Positions 1 through 7,200 of a stretch of 13,996 bases of DNA are shown one piece after another. A model generated the notes under the pieces. That model saw only the letters and a program-made list of their open reading frames with translations. It made no database searches and was not told the origin of the DNA. The stretch lies in assembly GCA_050181465.1 (NCBI GenBank), contig JBFXDD010000072.1:1-13996 (forward strand), in the 5' to 3' direction. Every line of letters starts with the position of its first letter. Within the stretch, counting starts at the first letter, position 1. Made by a program: the position numbers and the translations under genes. The DNA comes from JACRLW01 sp050181465 (GTDB lineage Bacteria > Planctomycetota > UBA1135 > UBA2386).

Positions 1-56
1 ACCTCGAAGACCGAGAAGACTTCGCCGCGCTGCGAGAGCTCGCCGCCAAGCGTTAG
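1..56 (+). CDS. 3' end of an unidentified protein gene (partial)
   Basis: Reading from base 3, the frame is open from the window edge to a TAG at 54-56 and encodes a charged, helical-looking tail (LEDREDFAALRELAAKR). The codons are mostly GC-ending, as in the neighbouring genes. The gene starts outside the window, so its function cannot be assigned. Its TAG lies inside the TTAG that forms the left end of the adjacent palindromic repeat. The gene converges with the small membrane-protein gene whose stop lies at the far end of the repeat pair. The reading frame choice is plausible but rests on only 17 codons. Confidence 0.5.
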   Translation, partial: LEDREDFAALRELAAKR

Positions 57-145
57 CCCGGACCACTCGTGAACGTCTGCTGTGATCGCCACAAGTCGCG
101 CCCGGCGTCGATCTCGCGACGACGTTCGCGAATAGTCCCGGCTAG
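53..145 (+). repeat. Internally deleted copy of the palindromic repeat (copy 1)
   Basis: This 93-bp stretch has the same two ends as the full copy next to it: TTAGCCCGG followed by TCGTGAACGTC on the left, and GACGTTCGCGAATAGTCC ending in CTAG on the right. The central part, including the inner 20-bp palindrome, is missing. The junction lies at about 103-112, where the left arm runs directly into the right-arm sequence TCGATCTCGCGACGACG. Both borders of the missing segment carry GCGTCG in the full copies (197-202 and 285-290 in copy 2), so deletion between short direct repeats is the likely origin. The right terminal CTAG is shared with copy 2. Confidence 0.8.
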
Positions 146-325
146 CCCGGATTATTCGTGAACGTCTACTGCGATCGACGCAAGTCGCGCCCGGCGGCGT
201 CGCTGCGTCGGCTCCTCCCTGGCAGCGTAGCTACAGCTACGCTTCGGTCGTCGACCGACGCAGCTCCTTGCCGGACATCGACCTGCGTCGATCTCGCGAC
301 GACGTTCACGAATAATCCGGACTAG
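142..325 (+). repeat. Full-length palindromic MITE-like repeat (copy 2)
   Basis: This is a 184-bp element bounded by CTAG at 142-145 and 322-325. The two ends form a terminal inverted repeat of about 25 bp with one mismatch, running from the CTAG through CCGGATTATTCGTGAACGTC. Self-complementarity continues inward in blocks (for example GATCGACGCA and GCTGCGTCGG against the opposite arm) to a perfect inner palindrome at 224-243 (AGCGTAGCT, AC, AGCTACGCT). The whole unit could fold into one long imperfect hairpin. No transposase is encoded. A copy with about 14 mismatches over 178 bp and no indels (by eye) lies inverted at 11088-11267. It fits a non-autonomous palindromic element, with the CTAG possibly a duplicated target. 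A structured terminator or RNA function is an alternative. Confidence 0.85.
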
Positions 326-567
326 TGGAAGAGCGGGCCCTCGAGCACGACGGCATAGCAAGTGCCGATCCCGAGGAACACGATCAACAGCACGCCGATC
401 CCGATCCACCGACCGACATAGACTCCATCGGGCTCACGCGGCTTCGCGATCATGACCAAGGCAGCGACCAGTGCTGCCACACCCACGACCGCCGGTCCAA
501 TGATCAGGAGGAGCGGCAGGAAGTCCTGTCCGAGTTCCAACAGCAGGGGGGATATCCGCGAGATCAT
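322..567 (-). CDS. Small two-helix membrane protein, function unknown
   Basis: This encodes 81 residues from an ATG at 567. An in-frame GTG at 603 would add 12 residues, and neither start has a clear Shine-Dalgarno. Two hydrophobic helices are visible at residues about 17-41 and 54-76, separated by a short charged loop containing KPREPDG. A short tail ends in EGPLFH. No motif or family is recognised. The TAG stop at 324-322 lies within the CTAG terminus of the palindromic repeat. The gene is convergent with the partial gene at the window start and divergent from the radical SAM gene at 675, with about 107 bp between the two starts for promoters. It is likely real because of its clean hydrophobic pattern and snug placement, but no role can be inferred. 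Confidence 0.6.
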   Translation of the reverse strand: MISRISPLLLELGQDFLPLLLIIGPAVVGVAALVAALVMIAKPREPDGVYVGRWIGIGVLLIVFLGIGTCYAVVLEGPLFH

Positions 568-674
568 GATCGCTGGCGTGGAATCAGGCGCCGACGGGAT
601 CACAGCGTAGTCCGATCACGATCCACTGCAACGTGCTATGGCACTCGGCCGTCCCAACCTCGAAGCTCTCGCCG

Positions 675-2120
675 ATGACGCACGCGCTGCGGCCCTGGAT
701 CTATCACGGTGAAACGACCGCCCTGTGTTCCACCTGTCTGCGCCGGGTGGAAGCCAAGGAGGTGATCGCCGACGGCAAAGCGTTCCTGCTCAAGCGCTGT
801 CCGCAACACGGATCGCAGCGGGTGCTGATCGCCGACGACGCCGAGTATTGGCAAACTGCACGCACACGATTCCGGAAGATCGGCGAACAGGTCGCGCGGC
901 CCAACACCGGGTTTCAATACGGCTGCCCATACGACTGCGGGATCTGCACCGAACACGAGCAACACGGTTGCCTCACGATCCTCGAGATCACCGACCGGTG
1001 CAATCTGCGTTGCCCGACCTGCTATGCGAACAGCGGCCCCGAACGCTTGACGCATCGCGACTTGCCGACGATCGAGCGGATGCTCGATCGCATCGTCGCG
1101 AACGAGATCGAGCCCGACATCGTGCAGGTATCCGGCGGCGAACCCACCGAGCATCCGGAGTTCTTCGCGGTGTTGGATGCCTGCCGACGGCGCCCGATCC
1201 GCCACCTGATGGTGAACACGAACGGAGTCCGAATCGCACGCGATCGAGAGTTCGCTCGCCGGCTCGCCGGGTATGCACCGGCTTTCGAGGTCTACCTCCA
1301 GTTCGACGGCTTGCGCGAGACAACGCACCGCGCGCTCCGCGGCGCAGACCTGCGCGATGTGCGCATGCGCGCGCTCGATCATCTCGACGAGTTCGGCCTC
1401 TCCACCACCCTGGTGGTGACGCTGAAGGCAGGACTCAACGACGACGAGATCGGGGATGTGATTCGCTTCGCGGTCTCTCGCAGTTCAGTGCGAGGCGTCA
1501 CGTTCCAACCGGTGCAGGATGCCGGCCGTTGCGAAGACTTCGATCCGAACCAGCACCGGCTGACCCTCACCGAGGTTCGACGCCGAGTCCACGAACAGTG
1601 CGAATGGTTCGAGCCTGCCGACATCGTTCCCGTGCCTTGTCATCCGGACTGCCTGGCGATGGCCTACGCGCTGCGAACGCCTCAGGCCAGCCGCCCGATC
1701 ACGGCACTCACCGGGTTGGTGCCGCCCGAAGTGTTCGTCGCCGGTGCCCGGAGCACGATCGCGATCGAACGCGATGCATCGCTGCGCGACGCGGTGTTTC
1801 GGGCGTTCAGCACGGCCCACGGACCCGAGTCGGCAGCGGGCGCCCTCGCAAAGCTGCTGTGCTGCCTGCCGACGATCGCTGCGGGCAGCACCGCGGCCTC
1901 GGGTGCGCCGCTGGACTACCGGGACGTGTTCCGCATCGTGATCATGCGTTTCCTCGATCGGCACGACCTCGATGTCGCCAACGCGCGCCGATCTTGTGTT
2001 CACATCGCGCACCCCGACGGTCGCCGCGTCATTCCCTTCGATACGTTCAACGTTCTCTATCGTGACGAACTCGAACGGGAAGTGCTCGAGCCGTTGCGTG
2101 AGCGCGAGGCGCGCGTGTGA
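675..2120 (+). CDS. Radical SAM protein, tetraether lipid synthase (Tes)-like family
   Basis: The product is 481 residues from the ATG at 675; a GTG at 633 is a less likely start. The radical SAM cluster motif is C109-x3-C113-x2-C116, within TDRCNLRCPTCYA, followed by the SAM-binding SGGEPTEH at 153-160. Extra cysteines match the Tes-type pattern: an N-terminal metal site (C18-x2-C21 and C42 in CPQHG), then CPYDCGIC at 84-91 with C99, and PCHPDC at 321-326. In the Tes family such cysteines bind auxiliary iron-sulphur clusters and a rubredoxin-like iron. The characterised archaeal Tes joins the ends of lipid chains through radical carbon-carbon bond formation, making membrane-spanning lipids. 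The family call comes from recalled motifs, and the substrate here is inferred. The stop overlaps the start of the Lgt-like gene, so the two are probably made together. Confidence 0.85.
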   Translation: MTHALRPWIYHGETTALCSTCLRRVEAKEVIADGKAFLLKRCPQHGSQRVLIADDAEYWQTARTRFRKIGEQVARPNTGFQYGCPYDCGICTEHEQHGCLTILEITDRCNLRCPTCYANSGPERLTHRDLPTIERMLDRIVANEIEPDIVQVSGGEPTEHPEFFAVLDACRRRPIRHLMVNTNGVRIARDREFARRLAGYAPAFEVYLQFDGLRETTHRALRGADLRDVRMRALDHLDEFGLSTTLVVTLKAGLNDDEIGDVIRFAVSRSSVRGVTFQPVQDAGRCEDFDPNQHRLTLTEVRRRVHEQCEWFEPADIVPVPCHPDCLAMAYALRTPQASRPITALTGLVPPEVFVAGARSTIAIERDASLRDAVFRAFSTAHGPESAAGALAKLLCCLPTIAAGSTAASGAPLDYRDVFRIVIMRFLDRHDLDVANARRSCVHIAHPDGRRVIPFDTFNVLYRDELEREVLEPLREREARV

Positions 2121-2836
2121 TCGCCTACTTCCTCTGCATCGTCGCGGGCGTGGTGGCCGCCGGCATCACGGCGCGCCTCCAGCGCGATGAACTACAGACT
2201 CCGCGCGCGCTGCGACTACCGCTCGCACTCGCCGCGGCCGGCGGCGCGGTGGCAGGCGCGTATTTGCTGCAACTGCCGGCGGACCTCGCCGGCTGGGTCG
2301 CACCGCCGCCGCCGGGAGCGCGCGGCGACGCGCTGCCCTACGGCGGTCGCACGGTGTTGGGCGGCATCCTGGTCGGCTGGGTCGCGGTCGAGATCGTGAA
2401 GGCGAAGGCCAAGATCCGCGAGGCGACCGGCGACGCCTTCGCCTTGCCGTTGTCGGTGGCGCTCGCGTTCGGTCGATTGGGTTGTCTGCTCGCTGGCTGT
2501 TGTGCCGGTGTCGAGTGTGCGCCAGGCACATGGGCGATTCGTGATGCGAGCGGCGTCTCGCGTGTGCCCGTGCAGGCGATCGAGATTGCATTTCACGCAC
2601 TCGCATCGCTCGCGCTGGTCGTGGCGGCACGCCGCGGAGTCGGTCGAGGACATCGCCTCGCAACCTATGTCGCGATCTACGCGATCCTCCGCTTCGTGCT
2701 GGAAGAGTTTCGACCCCACCCACGCGTGCTGCTCGGGTTGACCTACTACCAAGTTCTCGCCCTCGCACTGTTCGCGCTCGGCAGTATCACCACGGCTCGC
2801 CGGTGGCGGAGCGCCGAGCAACTTCGCACGCATTGA
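2117..2836 (+). CDS. Lgt-like (prolipoprotein diacylglyceryl transferase family) membrane protein, divergent
   Basis: The product is 239 residues with a GTG start overlapping the upstream TGA (GTGA at 2117-2120), which implies translational coupling. About seven hydrophobic segments are visible (near 1-17, 34-54, 79-97, 109-130, 155-172, 181-196 and 207-225). The Lgt pattern is recognisable: a GG-rich stretch at 80-87, FGRLGC at 118-123 corresponding to the Lgt FGR(L/I)GN signature, and a C-terminal block YAILRFVLEEFRPHPR at 188-203 like the Lgt Y..RF..E.FR motif. Canonical Lgt moves a diacylglyceryl group from phosphatidylglycerol to a lipobox cysteine. Here the usual N of GRxGN is C123, the downstream E is C128, and the essential H of the HGG motif is L81. 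A different acceptor or reaction is therefore likely. Pairing with the Tes-like enzyme suggests lipid modification. Confidence 0.8.
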   Translation: MIAYFLCIVAGVVAAGITARLQRDELQTPRALRLPLALAAAGGAVAGAYLLQLPADLAGWVAPPPPGARGDALPYGGRTVLGGILVGWVAVEIVKAKAKIREATGDAFALPLSVALAFGRLGCLLAGCCAGVECAPGTWAIRDASGVSRVPVQAIEIAFHALASLALVVAARRGVGRGHRLATYVAIYAILRFVLEEFRPHPRVLLGLTYYQVLALALFALGSITTARRWRSAEQLRTH

Positions 2837-3357
2837 TGGACTGAGATCGTCGTCCGGAGTCGGGTCGAGGACCGGGAACAGAGCGCCGGGCATCCATTCT
2901 TGGGCTGGGCGGTTGGCCGGCCAAGGTCCAGGTCCACCGTGAAGCTGGCGCCGAGGTAGTTCCTCGCGCCGCCCCCGTCGCGCCCCACGGGTGTCAGCCA
3001 TCGCCTCATCGCGCAAGGTTGATTCGGGACTGCGTTTCCCTGTGGCCCGAGCGGTCTACAGTCAGCAACCACCCTCTCGATTCGGGGCGATGATGCTCGA
3101 CTGGGCTCGGACACCGCACTCACCTCGGCCAGCGATCCCGAGTTGCTCGCAGACATCGATAGCTCCTCGTTGGTCGTCAGCGGCATGCTCGCCGCGCAGT
3201 GGCTTGAACTCAGCATGACGGGGCTGGGCGTCACGAATGCCCTCTCCTGCACGCTCGCGACCGCGAGCAGCGACCTCGGCATCGCGCGCGTTCACGCGCA
3301 ATCCGGTGCGCGACCGCGCGTGGCGGCGCATGGGATTCCGATCCTCGGGATCGTCGC
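2837..3357. other. 521-bp stretch without a confident gene between convergent genes
   Basis: No convincing gene is seen here. One plus-strand frame is open from about 3022 to a TGA at 3362-3364. Its C-terminal part, from a TTG at 3143, has GC-rich third positions and an alternating pattern around residues such as ELLADIDSSSLVVSG, but there is no good start and no recognised family. On the minus strand a short run (NYLGASFTVDLDLGRPTAQ, around 2905-2965) looks protein-like but is followed by low-quality sequence. Either may be a decayed gene remnant. Nothing repeats elsewhere in the window. Confidence 0.35.
3339..3353 (-). terminator. Candidate hairpin just past the epimerase stop
   Basis: CGATCC, a three-base loop and GGATCG form a perfect six-base-pair stem about five bases beyond the stop of the sugar epimerase gene. 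There is no T-run after it, so intrinsic termination is uncertain. It might instead protect the 3' end of the transcript or be coincidental in GC-rich DNA. Confidence 0.25.
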
Positions 3358-4212
3358 TCACTGAGTGCGGCCACGGGCCCGCAGCAGGTGCGCACCGGCG
3401 GCCAGCACTTCGTCCAGACCTTGGTCGAGTTCGCGCCAGATCCGCAGCGCGCTCCCGAACTCGGGATCTTGCCGCGAGAACGCCTCGATCACGAACCAGC
3501 CGCGATAGCCGATGCGATCGAGAGCCGCGAGGATCGCAGCGAAGTCGACCTGACCACGACCGGGAACGCCGCGATGGTTCTCGGAGAGCTGCACATGTCC
3601 GAGCGTGTCGCCGTGCTCCAGAATCGCCGCAGTGGGATCCGCCTCTTCGATGTGCGCGTGGTGGGTATCCACGGCGGCCACCACCATCTGGTGTCCGACC
3701 GCGCGCACGAGCCGTGCCGTGTCCGCGACGGTGTTGAGGAAGTAGCACTCGAAGCGATTGAGCGGTTCGAGAGCGAGCTTGACACCCACCGCAGCAGCGT
3801 GCGGCGCCACGGCCTGGAAGACCTCGACACACGCCGCGAACTCGCTCTCGGTCGGCGGCTGACCGGTGAACGATCCGTACGCGGAGTGGAGCGGACCCGC
3901 CAGCACGTCGGCCCCGATCGCTGCGGAGCGATCCAGCAACTCGCGCAGGCGATCGATCGTCGCCGTCCGCACGCTCGGTCGCGCATCGAGCGGATCGTGC
4001 GGACTGCTCAGCAGTCCCACCGCGCTCAGCGCAAGCCCATGATCGGCGGCAGTGCGTCCGAGCCAGCCCAACTCTGCCTCCGTCGCGGCGGCGACCGGGA
4101 CCTCGGCACCTCCGTAACCGTGTCCAGCCAGCGCCGCGAACGCGCTCGCGTGCCGTTCCAGCACTCGAGGCCCGAAGTAGAGGAAGCTGAACGACAACCG
4201 CGCCTGTCGCAT
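3358..4212 (-). CDS. Sugar 3-epimerase/isomerase-type TIM barrel protein (D-tagatose 3-epimerase-like)
   Basis: The product is 284 residues from the ATG at 4212, the usual length for this family. A GTG at 4221 that overlaps the upstream TGA is an alternative start adding three residues. No signal peptide is seen, so it is probably cytoplasmic. The metal-site residues of D-tagatose/D-psicose 3-epimerases are in place: E149 in LALEPLNRFE, D182 and H185 in VDTHHAH, H206 in GHVQLSENHRG, and E243 in WFVIEAF. The SENHRGVPGRGQVDF block at 210-224 is also typical. Family members epimerise ketoses at C3 or act on related keto-sugars with a divalent metal. It follows the ThuA/cytochrome c gene with 5 bp or less between them, so it belongs to the same operon. 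Hydroxypyruvate isomerase and inosose-type enzymes share the fold, so the exact substrate is unknown. Confidence 0.87.
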   Translation of the reverse strand: MRQARLSFSFLYFGPRVLERHASAFAALAGHGYGGAEVPVAAATEAELGWLGRTAADHGLALSAVGLLSSPHDPLDARPSVRTATIDRLRELLDRSAAIGADVLAGPLHSAYGSFTGQPPTESEFAACVEVFQAVAPHAAAVGVKLALEPLNRFECYFLNTVADTARLVRAVGHQMVVAAVDTHHAHIEEADPTAAILEHGDTLGHVQLSENHRGVPGRGQVDFAAILAALDRIGYRGWFVIEAFSRQDPEFGSALRIWRELDQGLDEVLAAGAHLLRARGRTQ

Positions 4213-4217
4213 CGCAC

Positions 4218-7200
4218 TCACCGTCCCAGTTCCTTCGCCGTCCACGGCGTCTTCCGCTCGGCGTGCGCTGCGCGCAGCGCGCGCACCGCCGTCGCGTCGA
4301 CCGCACTCGCATCGTTGCTCCACTTCTGACGCACGTAGGTCACGACGTCCGCGATCTCCGCATCGGTCAGCGCCGGCCCGAGCGGCACCATCACGTTCTG
4401 GAACTCGGCGTCGCCGACGCGAACCTTGCCGTCGAGCCCGTGCAGCACGATGCGGATCGGCACCGAGGGATCGGAAGTGACCCAGTCCGAACCGTCCAGC
4501 GGCGGAAAGGCCCCCGGCACGCCGCGGCCGTCGATGCCGTGACATGCGATGCAAGTGCGGCCATAGACGGCCGCGCCGCGGGCGTGCACCGCGTCGTCGA
4601 TGGGGAACGATCGACTCGCCACGTCGCTCGTGCCGCGGGCGATCGGCGAGTACGCGCGGAGTTCCGCGAGCACGGTGTTGAGGTCGCCGCCGCGGCCGAG
4701 CGGAGTCAGCGCGACGTCGTCGAACCAGGCGTTGCCGCGCGCGCCGCCGTAGCCGCCGAAGAGGCAATGCACGATGACTTCGGTGCGATCACCCGAATCG
4801 AACTCCACGGCGAGTTCGGTCCAGTCGCGGGTCCCGACGACGCCCTCGGTGCGAGCTCCGCCGTGGATGTTGAACATGGCGCCTGGGCTGCCACGCACGG
4901 GCACCAGGTCCTCGGTGCGCACGTAACCGCTGAGCCGATAGCGCGTGTCCGGCTGCACCCGAACCGTCACCGCGACGCCGCAGTCCGAGGCGCGGTCCGT
5001 CGCGACGCGCAGACTCGCCTCGTCGTCGCGCCCGATCGCTGCCGGTCCGACCTGCACCCGGTCGCGACCCGCACCGCTGTAGACGCGCAGGTCGGTCCAT
5101 TGCTCGACCGCCGCATCCGTGCGCGTTCTGAAGGACGGATTGGGCAGGAGGTTGACGACCGGCACGGCGGCAGGCTCCGGCATCTCGAGCGCGGACGCTG
5201 CGGCGAGGACCTGAGCGGCCTGCGCGCGCGCGGCGACGTTCCAAGCCTCACGCAGCACCCGATCGTCGAACAGGCGAAGGCGGTCGTCTCGCGCCAGCGC
5301 CAGCAGTGCCGCACCGAGCTCCGGATCGGCCGCGGACTCGGCGAGCCCCACCAGCACGAAGGCGAGTTCGCGGCCACGCGGAATCAATCGGCCGTCCCGC
5401 AGGAACGCCGCGCGCAGCGCGGCGGGATCGGCGTTCGCGATCGCGATGCGACGCAGCGCCGAGCGTTCGGCGGTGAGTGCGAAGCTCGTCAGCTCGGCCG
5501 GCAGCACGCCGAGCTGCGCGAGGACGTCGAAGGCGTGCGGCGCATCGACACCAGCGCGCCGGACTGCGGCGATCAACTCCTCCGCCGTCTCCCGCGCACC
5601 GGTCTCCACCAGTCGTCGCTGCGCGTGCATGCGCACGTTCATGTCAACGTGCGCGAGCGCTCGAACCCAGGACGCCGGATCGGCGGTGGCGAGATTCACT
5701 GCCGCGGTCGCGGGAGCCGTCGGCACCACGCGATAGATGCGACCGTGCTGCACGTCACGCAGCGGCGTCTCGTAGGCGTTGCCGCGACCGGTACGCGCGT
5801 CGACACCCGCCGACGCGCGACTCGGGGTGGGGTTGTGCTGGACGATCAGGTTGTACCAGTCGCAGATCCACACTGCGCCGTCCGGTCCGATCTCCGCGGC
5901 AACCGGCGCAGACCACGCGTCCGCCGAGGCATACAGATTGTTGGCCGATTGGCGCGCGCGGAATCCGGCACCGACGCGATCGAGGATGAACTGCCCGATC
6001 AACTTGCCGGTCGGCTCACACACGAACGCGATGCGATCGTGATACGCGGCCGGCAGGCGATGCGCCGTGTAGACCGTATGCCCGGCGGCCGCGGTGTAGC
6101 GATCGAACTGATCGACCTGACGAATGTCGGTCGAGATCGGGAAGAAGAGGGGATTGTCGTCCGCGCGCGGCGTCGGCTCGGTGGGAACTCCGAAGCGACG
6201 GCGCACGGAATCCGGAAACGTGAAGAACCAGCTCGGATTGCCGTTGGCCGTGCTGCCGACGATGTCGAACTCTTCGGTGAAGGACAGCCCCCACGTGTTG
6301 TTCGTGGTGTGCTGCAGGAACTCGAGCGCGGAGCCGTCGGGCCGGAATCGAAACACGCCTTGGCCGAACTCGTGGCGTTGCCCCCCGACCTCACCAGCAA
6401 AGCCGGAGTAGCCGATGGTCGCGTAGATCCAACCGCCGGGCCCGTAGCGGAGGTTCGACACGCCGGCGTGTGTGTCCCCCATGCGGAAGCCGTCGAACAG
6501 CCGGCGGCGGACGTCGGCGCGGTCGTCGCCGTCGGTGTCGGCGAGGAACAGCAACTCGGTGCCGTTGGTGCAGATCACCCCGCCGTTGCAGAACACGAGC
6601 GATGTCGGGATCGACAGTTGCTCGGCGAAGCGGACGAAGCGGTCGGCGCGACCATCGGCGTTCTCGTCGATGCAGATCGTGATCCGGTCGTTGCCGACGT
6701 TGCCGCGCTGCAGCTCGTTCGGGTAGTCCACAGTCTCGATGACGAAGGCGCGGCCGCGCTCGTCGAACGCGATGTGGATCGGATTGACGATGTCCGGCTC
6801 ACTCGCGAACAGCTCGAGTCGCATCCCCGGCGGCACCTGCGCGAGCTTCATCGAATCGCTCGGGCTGAGCGGCTTCTGCGCGCGGGTGATCTCGGCGCGG
6901 GTTCGATACCCAGGCAGGGAAACGACCTCCTCCTCCAACTTCGGCAACTTCAGCGCCCGCAGTCGTGCGCGCGCGTTCTCGCTCACCGACCAGAAGATCG
7001 CGTTGCGAAGCAGCGCCTGGAACTCGCTGCGATCCCACACCCGATGGTCGTGACCCGCCGCGGTGTAGAACACGCGACCGCGACCCTGCGTGCGGGTCCA
7101 GGTCCACGGTTCGCCGGCGCGGGTCTGGAGGATCGTGCGGTCGTCGCCGTGATCGGCATGGACATAGGTTTCGTCCCAGGCCCGGAACGACGGCGTCGTC

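Noticed and set aside
53..325. CRISPR-like array or tandem repeat
   Set aside because: There are only two units of different lengths, no regular spacers and no cas genes; the structure is inverted-repeat in nature and recurs at a distant site.
152..409. Minus-strand reading frame within the repeat
   Set aside because: It arises from the repeat itself; a related arginine-rich translation occurs in copy 3, and there is no protein-like composition.
725..2065. Long plus-strand frame overlapping the radical SAM gene
   Set aside because: It is arginine- and proline-rich translation of a shifted frame; the overlapping frame carries the complete radical SAM motifs.
2117..2836. Calling the membrane protein a standard lipoprotein Lgt
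   Set aside because: The histidine of the HGG motif and the N and E of the GRxGN...E signature are replaced, so the canonical activity should not be assumed.
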